Assembly (NCBI GenBank): GCA_021325555.1
Contig: JAJPGY010000023.1
Location: forward strand, 283,374-347,373
Direction: 5' to 3'
DNA: 64,000 nt
Origin: Pseudomonadota bacterium
GTDB taxonomy: Bacteria > Cyanobacteriota > Vampirovibrionia > Obscuribacterales > Obscuribacteraceae
This document shows positions 1 to 8,334 of the stretch, piece by piece. A program made the translations under genes and the position numbers. The stretch's first letter is position 1, and each line of letters opens with the position of its first letter. The notes under the pieces were generated by a model, which was not told the DNA's origin, did not search any database, and saw nothing but the letters and a program-made list of their open reading frames with translations.

Positions 1-2327
1 TGGGCGACCTGATACCGCCGTGGTTCGCGTTGCCGCACCGAACCGCCCAGACGCTGGAAGGCCTCTATAAAGAATTCTTCAATGTAATGGGGCTGCAAGC
101 GCCGCGCTTCGGCGCGCTCCATCTCTTCGCGGACACGCGCCACGCGGCTGGTGTCCATGGTGTCGTGCGCCAGAGCCTGCTCTTCAATCAGCTCCTGCAA
201 CTGCTTGCGGTTGACGCCGTCTTCGACTGCCTGCTCAAGCCGGGCACGGACCTCGGCACGGTCGCCATAGCGGATGGCTTCAATAAGCAGATCACGTAGC
301 GGGCGGCCATCGAACTGCAGTTTGCCCAACACGTCGAACACCTGACCACCGAGCGCCTGTCTAGCCTCTTCCAGCTTTTCTAGAAGGCGCCGGTACACGT
401 CGCCTTCCCGTGTCTCTTCGGCGACCAGATTCCAGAGGTGGCAGACTTCGGTCTGGCCGATGCGGTGAATGCGACCGAATCGCTGTTCCAGCCGGTTAGG
501 GTTCCACGGCAGGTCATAGTTAACCATCAAGTGCGCCCGCTGCAGGTTGATGCCTTCACCAGCGGCATCAGTGGCCAGAAGAACCTTAACATTGGGGTCG
601 TGCAGGAAGGCTTCCTGTGCCTTGCGTCGGTCTTCGCGCCCCACGTTGCCGTGGATCTCGACAACGGCTTCCGTTCTGCCCAACAGCGCGGTGATTTTGC
701 GTTTCAGATAGGACAGCGTGTCGCGATGCTCGGTGAATATGACCAGTTTTTGATCCGGCGAGCGATTTGGCTTTGGAAGGTTGCCCACCCCGTATTCGGG
801 CGTTGGTTCGGCTACGCGGTCGGGACTCGAAAAAATGTACTGTAAAAGTGACGAAAGCTCACGCCATTTGGTGTCCTGGCCACTGCGGCGCACTTCGGCT
901 GCCAGGTTTTCCAGACGCGCCAGCGTGGTGATTTCCGTTTTCAGCTCCGCTATGGTGGCTGCCGCCGTGGCCTGATCGAGAATCTCCTCTTCGGTAGCCT
1001 CGACCTCGCTTTCCGGTGCATCTTCCAGGTCCTCCAGATCATCTTTGTCGAGAAGTGGACCGGCAAGATCCGGCACGAGCACCGAGGCTGCGCGCTGCAG
1101 CAGTTCGACTTCACGCAGCCGCTTCTCCAGGCGTTGGTGGCGCCGGCGCAGCGACTGGTAAATGGCTTCCGGCGACGAGGCCAGTCGTCGCTGGAGGATA
1201 GTGAGCGCAAAGCCAACAGTGCCGGCTCGCTTATCGTCCTGAAGTGCCTCGGCGCGGCCCCATTCTTCGCGGACATATTCGGTGACTTCCTTGTACAGCC
1301 GCGCTTCCAGTTCGGAGAGCTTGTAGGGGACGGTGTAGGCGATTCGTTCTGGAAACAGCGGCCGACCGTCGAATTTCAGGAGCTTTTCCTTGACCATTCG
1401 CCGCATCAGGTCAGTGACGTCAACCTGGTGCACGCCGTCGCGGAATCGGCCTTCGAATCGGTCCCCGTCCATAAGTGCCAGGAAGAGTTGAAAGTCTTCT
1501 TCCTTGCCGTTGTGCGGCGTGGCGGTCATCAGTAGAAAATGACGTGTGATGCGGGACAGAAGCTGACCCAGGTGATAGCGCTTAGTGTATTTCACTTCAC
1601 CGCCCCAGAAAGTAGCCGACATTTTGTGCGCTTCGTCAACGACAATCAGGTCATAGCGACAGTCGGGAGCGGACAGCTTTTGTTGAACGTCCTCGTTGCG
1701 GGCTAGTTTGTCAAGGCGTGCGATCGACAGATCGTTTTCCAGAAACCAGTTGCCGGTGCGGGATGCTTCCAGTTTGTCGTTGGTCAGGATTTCAAACGGC
1801 AGATGGAAGCGCCGGGCAAGCTCGTCCTGCCATTGTTCCACCAGGCTGCCGGGGCAGACTACCAGACAACGCTTCAAATCACCGCGGGCGATCAGTTCTT
1901 TCATCAGCAGTCCGGCCATTATGGTCTTGCCGGCCCCGGGGTCGTCAGCCAGCAAAAAGCGCAGCGGCTGCCGCGGAAGCATCGATTCGTAGACCGCAGT
2001 AATCTGGTGAGGGAGCGGGTCCACCAGCGAGGTATGCACAGCCAACAGTGGATCGAACAGGTGCGCCAGCCGGATGCGGTGGGCTTCTGCCACCAGGCGG
2101 TAGGCGTCGCCTTTGCCGTCGAAACTCCAGGGTCGGCCGGCTTCGACGATTTCCAAACGGGGTTCGTCGTGGCGGTAGAGAATCTCGTCGGCAACCCGGC
2201 CTTCCGGCGTGCGGTAGACAAGAGTACAAGCGTCCGAGCCGTGCCAATCGACGCTGACGACGGTGATCGCCGCATCCGGCAAGATGCCGCGAAGAATGCT
2301 GCCAGTGGTGATTTCTTCTAGCTTCAC
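1..2327 (-). CDS. SNF2/RapA-like superfamily 2 helicase, DrmD-like (C-terminus beyond window)
   Basis: The reading frame is open from a GTG at 2327 to the window edge, giving about 775 residues with the C-terminus cut off. Visible motifs are Walker A DPGAGKT (about residues 129-135), the DEAH box (about 231-234), a TATPHNGKEEDF motif III block, and the C-terminal helicase motifs ATDAAGEGINLQ and QRFGRIHRIGQ (about 610-622). The N-terminal DEPRLEIVEAGRPWSFDG block before the ATPase is typical of large bacterial and archaeal helicases in defence islands, including the DISARM class 1 helicase DrmD and helicases beside DUF1156/DUF499 genes. The helicase call is firm. The defence role is inferred from the family, because the partner genes would lie outside the window. 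The GTG start was chosen because MKLEEITTGS matches the usual family N-terminus. Confidence 0.88.
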   Translation of the reverse strand, partial: MKLEEITTGSILRGILPDAAITVVSVDWHGSDACTLVYRTPEGRVADEILYRHDEPRLEIVEAGRPWSFDGKGDAYRLVAEAHRIRLAHLFDPLLAVHTSLVDPLPHQITAVYESMLPRQPLRFLLADDPGAGKTIMAGLLMKELIARGDLKRCLVVCPGSLVEQWQDELARRFHLPFEILTNDKLEASRTGNWFLENDLSIARLDKLARNEDVQQKLSAPDCRYDLIVVDEAHKMSATFWGGEVKYTKRYHLGQLLSRITRHFLLMTATPHNGKEEDFQLFLALMDGDRFEGRFRDGVHQVDVTDLMRRMVKEKLLKFDGRPLFPERIAYTVPYKLSELEARLYKEVTEYVREEWGRAEALQDDKRAGTVGFALTILQRRLASSPEAIYQSLRRRHQRLEKRLREVELLQRAASVLVPDLAGPLLDKDDLEDLEDAPESEVEATEEEILDQATAAATIAELKTEITTLARLENLAAEVRRSGQDTKWRELSSLLQYIFSSPDRVAEPTPEYGVGNLPKPNRSPDQKLVIFTEHRDTLSYLKRKITALLGRTEAVVEIHGNVGREDRRKAQEAFLHDPNVKVLLATDAAGEGINLQRAHLMVNYDLPWNPNRLEQRFGRIHRIGQTEVCHLWNLVAEETREGDVYRRLLEKLEEARQALGGQVFDVLGKLQFDGRPLRDLLIEAIRYGDRAEVRARLEQAVEDGVNRKQLQELIEEQALAHDTMDTSRVARVREEMERAEARRLQPHYIEEFFIEAFQRLGGSVRQREPRRYQVA

Positions 2328-2856
2328 GCGCTTAGCCAGCCTAAAATGCGACCCGCAACCTCTGGCGTGTTGGAACGACGCAAACTCTCTCCCAAACATC
2401 CCCTAGAAGGTTCCTCCGGCCCAGTCTTAGCGTTGTGCCTCCGACGCATTGGTCTAGGTCCTGACGTGCTAAACAGAATAGCCACCAATTCATTGTGCCA
2501 ACCAGGCATTTCAGCGATATCTTTATCCGAGACAATTATGAGATAAGACGATCATGAGTGTATCAAGAACTGCGCGGCAAGCCTAATGAGCGTCTTTTGC
2601 AGTGACAAGTCAAGTGGGCGAATGCGGATTCGCTACATTCGCGCGAGATGACTGCAAATAACATGCAGCGTGTCGGCTTGGAGCTCGCAATTTCTCTATA
2701 CTCCTGCTCCCGAGTTCGATCGCCCGTTCGCAATCGTTTGCTCAACAGCCTGCCGGCGACGGGGTGCATAAAATTTCATATTGACAACCTTTCTCGCTTG
2801 AACTTTTTGCGACCGATTCGCGTTCTTGAAAGTAGCGGACCACAGGAGGAAGGATC
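2328..2856. other. Gene-poor, lower-GC intergenic stretch
   Basis: About 530 bases upstream of the helicase gene have visibly lower GC than their surroundings. Only short open frames on both strands are present, with no recognisable domain, RNA gene or insertion-sequence end. It contains the upstream region of the helicase and ends in a strong ribosome-binding site (AGGAGG) serving the next open frame. It may mark the edge of an acquired segment carrying the helicase, but nothing direct shows a junction. Confidence 0.4.
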
Positions 2857-3255
2857 ATGACTGACCATATCTTTGTGGCTCATTCGTGGAAACACGCGCG
2901 CCGCATACTTGAGAGTCTTCGCCCTGACTTGCCGATATCTTTTGGGACTGGCAATCCTGTTTGCCACCCTTACGTCCGGGCGGTCCATCTTGATGCTGAT
3001 GCAGGTGAGGGCCAGGGCTACCGCGTGGCAATCAAGCCTTTGGGCGACGGATATGGCAATCCGGCGGAGCATTTCTTGATTTATGTATCGACCGCGCCGG
3101 GCCGTGCTCAGTCAAGCGGCAGCTTGCCCTCCGGGCGTCGCGCGGTGTCGGGGACAGCGGCTACAGGCTTTGGAAAATCTCCTTTTCCTCAGGCCCCACG
3201 ATCGGACAGCACGGGCAAGCAAACGCCTTCACTCAGGCGGGGCGCAAGCGCATGA
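2857..3255 (+). CDS. Hypothetical protein, possibly a degraded gene
   Basis: This is a 132-residue frame starting at ATG with an excellent AGGAGG ribosome-binding site about 7 bases upstream. The first 80 or so residues look protein-like (MTDHIFVAHSWKHARRILE onward). The last 50 are Ser/Pro/Gly/Arg-rich and look like out-of-frame read-through, and the end overlaps the convergent LRV gene by 23 bases. I do not recognise a family. A frameshift near the middle is plausible, since a hydrophobic alternative frame runs through 2873-3079. It may be a short real gene or a remnant. Confidence 0.3.
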   Translation: MTDHIFVAHSWKHARRILESLRPDLPISFGTGNPVCHPYVRAVHLDADAGEGQGYRVAIKPLGDGYGNPAEHFLIYVSTAPGRAQSSGSLPSGRRAVSGTAATGFGKSPFPQAPRSDSTGKQTPSLRRGASA

Positions 3256-3766
3256 GCCTTCTGCGAGCACGCCAGCTCACGAAAGAGTCGCTGTCCGCCG
3301 CGAGCAGCTTGAGGATCTCGGGCGACATGTTGTGATCGCCGGCCATATACAGGCGCACGTCAGGGCTTTCGTCGTAAGCCAGCCCGACGACGGTAGCCAG
3401 GTCGGCATTGGGATTGGTGGCAACGGCCATGCGCACCCGCACGTGGGGGCTGGATGCCAGGTCCGCCAGGATTCGCGGATCAGTCCGGCGATTCTCGGCT
3501 ATCTTTTCCTGCACCTCAGGCTCACAGGATGCCGCCAGGCGGGCCAGCACGGCCGGCGAGATGAAGGGATCGGCCGCTATCGCGCATTTGAGCATGACAA
3601 ACTGCTTCCGCCAGCCGGGCTCAAACCTGCGGGCGACAGCCATTTCGGGCATCGGCACCTGCTGCAAGCCGGTTGCCAGCAAGCGCTTGAGCGCCCTGAC
3701 CGCCTGCGGCGCCCAGGGACCGGCCAGGTACTGTTTAAGTCTTTTGCCGTCAGATATTGAGTTCAT
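3233..3766 (-). CDS. LRV (leucine-rich variant) repeat protein
   Basis: The 177-residue protein is built of roughly 24-residue helical repeats with the LRV signature: ADPFISPAVLARLAAS, ENRRTDPRILADLASSP, ATNPNADLATVVGLAYD and GDHNMSPEILKLLAADS. LRV repeats form all-helical solenoids like HEAT/ARM scaffolds and usually mediate protein-protein contacts. No signal peptide is seen, so it is probably cytoplasmic. The gene is divergent from the secreted protein at 3913 and converges on the doubtful frame at 2857. No partner can be named from context. Confidence 0.75.
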   Translation of the reverse strand: MNSISDGKRLKQYLAGPWAPQAVRALKRLLATGLQQVPMPEMAVARRFEPGWRKQFVMLKCAIAADPFISPAVLARLAASCEPEVQEKIAENRRTDPRILADLASSPHVRVRMAVATNPNADLATVVGLAYDESPDVRLYMAGDHNMSPEILKLLAADSDSFVSWRARRRLMRLRPA

Positions 3767-3912
3767 GATTTGCTACCCCCGCGGACCAACGCCGTGGCCC
3801 TACAGGTCAATCCAACACCGGCGAAGCGTAAATTAGGCGGCAAAATCGCGTAAAAAAGCCGTCAAAATCGCCGGCGTGGCATAATTGACTCTGGCAGGCA
3901 GGGGAAAGGCCG

Positions 3913-4713
3913 GTGAAGAGCATCGAGCAAATGAAATGGTGCGGACTGGCATGCCTCACCGGCATTCTGCTACTTTCGGCGCCGCTGACCGCCCGGGGGG
4001 AAGAGGCTTCCGCCTCCGCCGCTGCCGCCGCGGCCGGGACTGGCATCGCCGGCAGTACCACGCCCGCCCGCACCGCCGTGCGCCCGCTCACGGGGCACAT
4101 TATCAAGCTCCAGACCGGACTCAGGGAGATCGGGGACTGCTCCAGAAAGCTGCGCCGGTCTTCACTGACCATGATGGGTGAGCTCACGCGCTTCAATCTG
4201 CTATGGGGCAATCCGCCCGCCACCCCCCACGACGGCAACATCCTCTACGGCGGCGCGCTGACCAGGGAGCAGGTGCTCAATTCCTACCGCGAGCTGCCGT
4301 CGCTGGTCTTTACCGCGCCCATGTATGTACAGCGGTTCTCCTATCCGCTGCCGCCGCGCAAGAAGATGCTCACGGCATACACCCGGCAATTAGGCGAGCA
4401 GGTCAACAGGCTGCTTACCTACATAGCAAATATGAACCTGGACCCGGCTGCCGACAACCCGGAGCAGTCGACCGCGGCATGGCAGGAGTTGAACCGGCTG
4501 GCCAGGGATGTCGAGCAGCAATACATGGCGGAGTACCACCTGGTCGAAAACACCACGGACGACGACCTGAAAAAGGACATCCGCGAAAATCAGAAGGTCT
4601 TCGGGGCCCCGCTGCTGTCAATCTACAACGACATGGGAAAGGTCAACGATCTGCTCAAAGAGCTCTCCAGGACAGCCAGAAAGACTGAAAAACCAAGGAA
4701 GGGCAACGTCTGA
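3913..4713 (+). CDS. Secreted helical protein, LPPRKK family, copy 1
   Basis: The 266-residue protein has a clear signal peptide (MKSIEQMKWCGLACLTGIL and a cleavage-like LTARGEE). A low-complexity Ser/Ala linker follows to about residue 60, then a mostly helical domain. No known domain is recognised. It is a paralog of the protein at 22435-23199. Both share a KLRR motif (79-82 here) and LPPRKK (146-151 here), a GST linker motif, and a Lys/Glu-rich C-terminal helix. The start is GTG at 3913 after a GGGGAAAGG ribosome-binding site. It is probably periplasmic. The function is unknown. Confidence 0.75.
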   Translation: MKSIEQMKWCGLACLTGILLLSAPLTARGEEASASAAAAAAGTGIAGSTTPARTAVRPLTGHIIKLQTGLREIGDCSRKLRRSSLTMMGELTRFNLLWGNPPATPHDGNILYGGALTREQVLNSYRELPSLVFTAPMYVQRFSYPLPPRKKMLTAYTRQLGEQVNRLLTYIANMNLDPAADNPEQSTAAWQELNRLARDVEQQYMAEYHLVENTTDDDLKKDIRENQKVFGAPLLSIYNDMGKVNDLLKELSRTARKTEKPRKGNV

Positions 4714-4750
4714 CCGCCGCGCTCCCCGCCGGTGTCCGCACTGCGGCCGC

Positions 4751-5347
4751 TCAGCGCGAGTAGGTGCCCATGGTCTGTCCTTCCGCCACAATGTGCCCGA
4801 TCATGGCTGCCAGAAGCTGCGCCTTATTTGCCCTCGGCGCCAGGGACAGTTTTTTATCCAGAGCATAGAGCTTGAAAAAGTAGCGGTGCGTTTTGCCGGG
4901 AGGCGGCGCCGGGCCGCCGTATCCGACTTTGGACCAACTGTTGACGCCTTGCGCCGCCCCATCAGGCAGCGTCTCCTGCGGCGGCAGGTTCTCCGCCAGT
5001 GCGTGCTCGGTGCCCGGTATGTTGTAGATAACCCAGTGAATCCAGGTTCCCACCGGAGCATCCGGGTCGTCACAGATCAACGCGAAGCTCTGTGTGCCAG
5101 CCGGTGCTGAGCTCCAGGACAGGGGAGGCGAGATGTTCTTGCCCGCGGCCGTGTATTCATCAGGAATTCGCTGGCCCTCCTTGAAGGCCGAGCTGCTGAT
5201 TGTCATGTTCCCGAGCGAAGTCTCTGCCTTGGCTGCTCTATCCTCCGCGCCGGCGGCTGTGACAGCCGGGGTGAGTATGCCGGCGACTGCCACCGCAGAG
5301 GCCAGCAGCCTTTTCAGTCCATGTTGGGAATTTTGCCTGCGATTCAT
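4751..5347 (-). CDS. YbhB/YbcL family PEBP (Raf-kinase-inhibitor-like) protein
   Basis: The phosphatidylethanolamine-binding-protein fold is recognised from SSAFKEGQRIPDEYT, ISPPLSWSSAPAGTQSFAL, the CDDPDAP ligand-pocket motif, WIHWVIYNIP and GYGGPAPPPGKTHRYFF. An N-terminal signal peptide (about 35 residues) predicts export. Bacterial members bind small anionic ligands, but their physiological role is poorly defined. The ATG at 5347 is preferred over the in-frame ATG at 5365 because a GGAGGG ribosome-binding site precedes only the former. Its neighbours on the same strand are TadE-like genes ending at 5504, with no obvious link. Confidence 0.9.
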   Translation of the reverse strand: MNRRQNSQHGLKRLLASAVAVAGILTPAVTAAGAEDRAAKAETSLGNMTISSSAFKEGQRIPDEYTAAGKNISPPLSWSSAPAGTQSFALICDDPDAPVGTWIHWVIYNIPGTEHALAENLPPQETLPDGAAQGVNSWSKVGYGGPAPPPGKTHRYFFKLYALDKKLSLAPRANKAQLLAAMIGHIVAEGQTMGTYSR

Positions 5348-5499
5348 AGCGTGCACGCCCTCCATTGCGCTCTGCCGAGAGGAGCCGATCGGCGGGTTCG
5401 GGAGCTGGAAACTTGCCGAGACAGTCTACCCCGAGGCCGGCCGATAATCAACGGACCGCTGAAGAACCGGGCCCGGTTGTGTCCGGGCAATCCGCCGCC

Positions 5500-5516
5500 C
5501 TATCTAATTTAGATAG
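5500..5516. repeat. Perfect 8-bp palindrome at the end of the tad-like operon
   Basis: CTATCTAA and TTAGATAG flank a single T, forming a perfect inverted repeat that contains the stop codon of the last TadE-like gene. It is AT-rich and has no following T-run on the minus strand, so it is a weak terminator candidate or a protein-binding site. Confidence 0.4.
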
Positions 5517-5980
5517 AGTTGCGTCTTTACAATCGGGAATGTATAGGTTCTTCGGAAGGTAAGGGTGCCGCGTTTACTGAACTGCGCTCCCAGGAAGATT
5601 AGAGGGCACGGGATGCGGACGTCCGTGGACGTCGTCACCTCCACGTAGGGGCTGGTGTCGAGCGGCGGCGCGCCGGCAAAATCCTGATAAACGAAGGCGG
5701 AGCTGTCTATGGTGGGCTGGCTGATATAGTAACCATCGGCATGGTGAGCCTTAATTGCCGCCTGCGCCAGGCTCAGCGCCTGCCCGGGCGAGCTGGCCTG
5801 AGCCGCGGCCCTGGCTGCGTCGCGGCAGGCGGAGTCGTTGACGGAAGTGGCCAGCCCCACCACGGTCAAATTGGCGCACAGCAAAGCCATCACGACCAGC
5901 ACCGAAGCCACCATGGAAAGCTCGATGATGGCGCTGCCGCCTCCTCGCCCGTCACGCTTGCCCATAACCACACACCTCAT
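5504..5980 (-). CDS. TadE-like pseudopilin (second copy)
   Basis: The 158-residue protein has the TadE-type N-terminus: a short basic head (MGKRDGRGGG), the conserved small/acidic turn SAIIELSMVAS with the key Glu, then one hydrophobic helix (VLVVMALLCANLTVVGLA) and an extracytoplasmic beta-rich domain. TadE proteins are minor pseudopilin-like parts of Flp/Tad pili. Its ATG overlaps the TadG-like stop codon (ATGA), indicating translational coupling in one operon. The prepilin peptidase site and Tad motor genes are not in this window. Confidence 0.75.
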   Translation of the reverse strand: MRCVVMGKRDGRGGGSAIIELSMVASVLVVMALLCANLTVVGLATSVNDSACRDAARAAAQASSPGQALSLAQAAIKAHHADGYYISQPTIDSSAFVYQDFAGAPPLDTSPYVEVTTSTDVRIPCPLIFLGAQFSKRGTLTFRRTYTFPIVKTQLYLN

Positions 5981-7758
5981 TTGACCAACTGCACAAGCTG
6001 CCTGGCGAGATTCTCGAAGGTCAGCCGCAGATCCTTCACATTGGTGACCAGCCAGAACTTGCCGCCGTTGCCCGCGATAGCTGCTATGCCACCACTGTTG
6101 GGATTCGGGTTGCTGTCATTGAGAATCGCCGTCTCCGAGGGGATGATCGCCTGATTCTGCGCCAGCCCGATGGTGTAGATCGGGATTCCGTATTTCTGCG
6201 CCACGACCGCGGCTTTTCTTGCGTTCATCCAGGGATCGGCGTCGAGCGGTCCGGCGGAGGTTGGTTCCCCGTCGGTGAAAACAACAATTGCTTTTCTGGC
6301 GCCCGGCCTGCTGTTTTTATTGAGCTGATTGGCAGCCGTATTGACGGCGTCGCCTATATTGGTGCCGCTGATGGCGACGGTGGTCGGCAGGATCGCCTCC
6401 GCCTGGGCGTAGTTTGTTTGCCCGACGGCAGCGTTCAGGGGCAAGAGCGGCACCGGAAAGCTGCCGCTGCCGCCGGCTGGATAATAGGGATCTATGTTGT
6501 CGGCGCTGTAGCTGTCGTTCTGCGAGCGCCCGGCGTTGCTGGTGAATGTCGTCAGGCAGAAGTGGGCATCGGTATTGGTGTTCATGATCGTGAGGAATTG
6601 CTCCGCGGCTTGTTGCGCGTCTCCGAGCGGATGCAGGTTCGCCGCCGCCAGCTTGAAATAGGCCGCTTGATAGCCGGCCCTGGGCTGCACTGATTTTGGC
6701 ACCCCGGTATCGGCCCGGCTGCTTTTAAAAACCGCGTTGTTCTCCAGGTTGCCCCTGGCCGCCTCGACCAGCGTGGCGATATCTGGAAATGTGTATCCGC
6801 CAGGCGCAATAGCGCCGGCGAATTGCAGGTTGCCGTCCAGGTTGACCACCAGGTCCGTGTAAGTGTAAAGATTGCCGGTGCCCGAGGTTCCCGGAGGGCA
6901 GTTGCCGGGCGGAGAGCCTGCATTGGCGGCGCCGCGGAGGCCCGGCGCGGCGCCGCTTCTGCCCCTGGCCTCGCTGAAGTTGAGCGGATACAGGTTCTTG
7001 CCCGGATAGTTTGAGTCCGAGAGGTTCTGCGGATAAATGCCGTCTACCGCCGAGCCTATGGCCGGCGGGCCGAGGATGTCAAATATCTTTCCCTGGGCCA
7101 GGGGACCGGCGGGGGCCCCCGGCGCCGTGGGCGGGATTACGTAGTCGATCTTGCCGCTGGCGGGATTCCACTGGCGGCGCACGAAAGTAACCGGAGTCTG
7201 ATCGTCTATGGAGGCGGAGACGTCAAAGCACAGCGCGACATCCAGTTCCGGCACGCCGCCGGACGAGCTGGCCCGCACGGTCTGGCTGCCGAGCCCGAGG
7301 AACCTTCCGAACGCGGGGACGAGGCCGAATGCTCCGTCAACCTTTATGACCTTGCCGTTGGGATCGCCGAGCGGCACTGGCTGGTAGTTGTTGTGCGGAT
7401 CCAGAAGCTCGAAGTAGAGCACGGCCTCGCCGGGAGCCGGGTTCTCCGACGCGCTTGCGCCCAGGGTGGCGCTGGTCATCGGCTTGCCGAGGATCACATT
7501 TTGCTGGAACGTGGTCAGCCCGGTTTGTATCGCTGTTTGCTGAGCCTGCTCGGGATCCAGATTGTCTGAGCTGGCCAGAGACGCGGCCGCCGACAGGCTG
7601 GCAGCGTCGCAGGCCGCCCTCAGTTGCTCCCTGGCCAATTCCAACCTGGTAACCTCGAAGCCGAACAGGCCGACCGCCAGGATCACGTATACAGACAGCA
7701 GCAGCCCGAGCACCACCGTCGATTGACCGCTTGCCCTGGAAATAGAACGTCTGTACAT
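5977..7758 (-). CDS. TadG-like protein with von Willebrand factor A domain
   Basis: The 593-residue protein begins with a TadG-type N-terminus: a basic head, GQSTVVLGLLLSVYVILAVG membrane helix, then ELAREQLRAACDAASLSAA. A vWA domain follows. Its MIDAS motif DVSAS lies near residue 184, while the FTDGEP motif and Rossmann-like remainder come about 300 residues later. The metal-site strand is therefore separated from the rest of the domain by a very long Gly/Pro/Asn-rich insertion. It is probably anchored in the inner membrane with the vWA outside. It lies between two TadE-like genes. The role in Tad pilus or surface adhesion is inferred from family. Confidence 0.8.
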   Translation of the reverse strand: MYRRSISRASGQSTVVLGLLLSVYVILAVGLFGFEVTRLELAREQLRAACDAASLSAAASLASSDNLDPEQAQQTAIQTGLTTFQQNVILGKPMTSATLGASASENPAPGEAVLYFELLDPHNNYQPVPLGDPNGKVIKVDGAFGLVPAFGRFLGLGSQTVRASSSGGVPELDVALCFDVSASIDDQTPVTFVRRQWNPASGKIDYVIPPTAPGAPAGPLAQGKIFDILGPPAIGSAVDGIYPQNLSDSNYPGKNLYPLNFSEARGRSGAAPGLRGAANAGSPPGNCPPGTSGTGNLYTYTDLVVNLDGNLQFAGAIAPGGYTFPDIATLVEAARGNLENNAVFKSSRADTGVPKSVQPRAGYQAAYFKLAAANLHPLGDAQQAAEQFLTIMNTNTDAHFCLTTFTSNAGRSQNDSYSADNIDPYYPAGGSGSFPVPLLPLNAAVGQTNYAQAEAILPTTVAISGTNIGDAVNTAANQLNKNSRPGARKAIVVFTDGEPTSAGPLDADPWMNARKAAVVAQKYGIPIYTIGLAQNQAIIPSETAILNDSNPNPNSGGIAAIAGNGGKFWLVTNVKDLRLTFENLARQLVQLVK

Positions 7759-7800
7759 TGCAGGAGCCCCCTGGGCTGAAGGAAAAGTAACGCGCCGGCG

Positions 7801-8331
7801 CTATTGGTTTAATCCCTGCGGATATTCGGAAAACTCCTGGGCTGCGCAGACGATGGTCATCGGCGCCGATAGGCCCGGCACGACGGGCAGCAGCCCGCCG
7901 GCGCTGAAGTTGATCAGGGGATCGACCTTGGCCGAGACCACCACCTCGACTGAGTACGTGTTGGTGTTGATATCGGCGGGATTCTTCAGGGGCGTGGCCT
8001 GCCGCGTGGTGTTACCGGTGCTGATGTCTGTTATGACTATATTTGTCGTGATAGCGCCGGTGGTGATCTCGGTGAAGCTTCGCAAATCTTCAGCCGCCGC
8101 AGCCGACGCCGCCTCCTGCGCCGAGGGATCGTTTGCATCGACGGCAACGGAAAAACTCTTCGCGCGCGCTGCCGCATGAGCAGCATCATGGGCGGCGGCG
8201 ACTAAAAATGTTGTCCTGATCCCGATCGTCGCCAGATCAATGAGCGGCAGGGTGAGCACAACGAACAGCACCCAGAGCGCCACCGGCAGCTCCGCCATTA
8301 CTGATCCGCTTGTTGTCCGTCGCATTCGCAT
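7801..8331 (-). CDS. TadE-like pseudopilin (first copy)
   Basis: The 176-residue protein has the N-terminal pattern TTSGSVMAELPVALWVLFVVLTLPL, with Glu right before a single hydrophobic helix, and a Thr/Asn-rich extracytoplasmic domain. This matches TadE and TadF-like minor pseudopilins. It starts 3 bases after the upstream TPR gene and ends 42 bases before the TadG-like gene, so all four are probably co-transcribed. The AAAAHDAAHAAARAKSF region after the helix resembles the pilin stalk. Confidence 0.7.
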   Translation of the reverse strand: MRMRRTTSGSVMAELPVALWVLFVVLTLPLIDLATIGIRTTFLVAAAHDAAHAAARAKSFSVAVDANDPSAQEAASAAAAEDLRSFTEITTGAITTNIVITDISTGNTTRQATPLKNPADINTNTYSVEVVVSAKVDPLINFSAGGLLPVVPGLSAPMTIVCAAQEFSEYPQGLNQ

Positions 8332-8334
8332 GAG

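Noticed and set aside
1..2327. Complete DISARM system
   Set aside because: Only the helicase is inside the window. No methyltransferase, DUF1998 or PLD gene is seen, so the system cannot be claimed.
2690..2740. tRNA-like or attachment-site signal around GAGTTCGATC
   Set aside because: A T-arm-like word is present, but no acceptor stem or cloverleaf can be folded.
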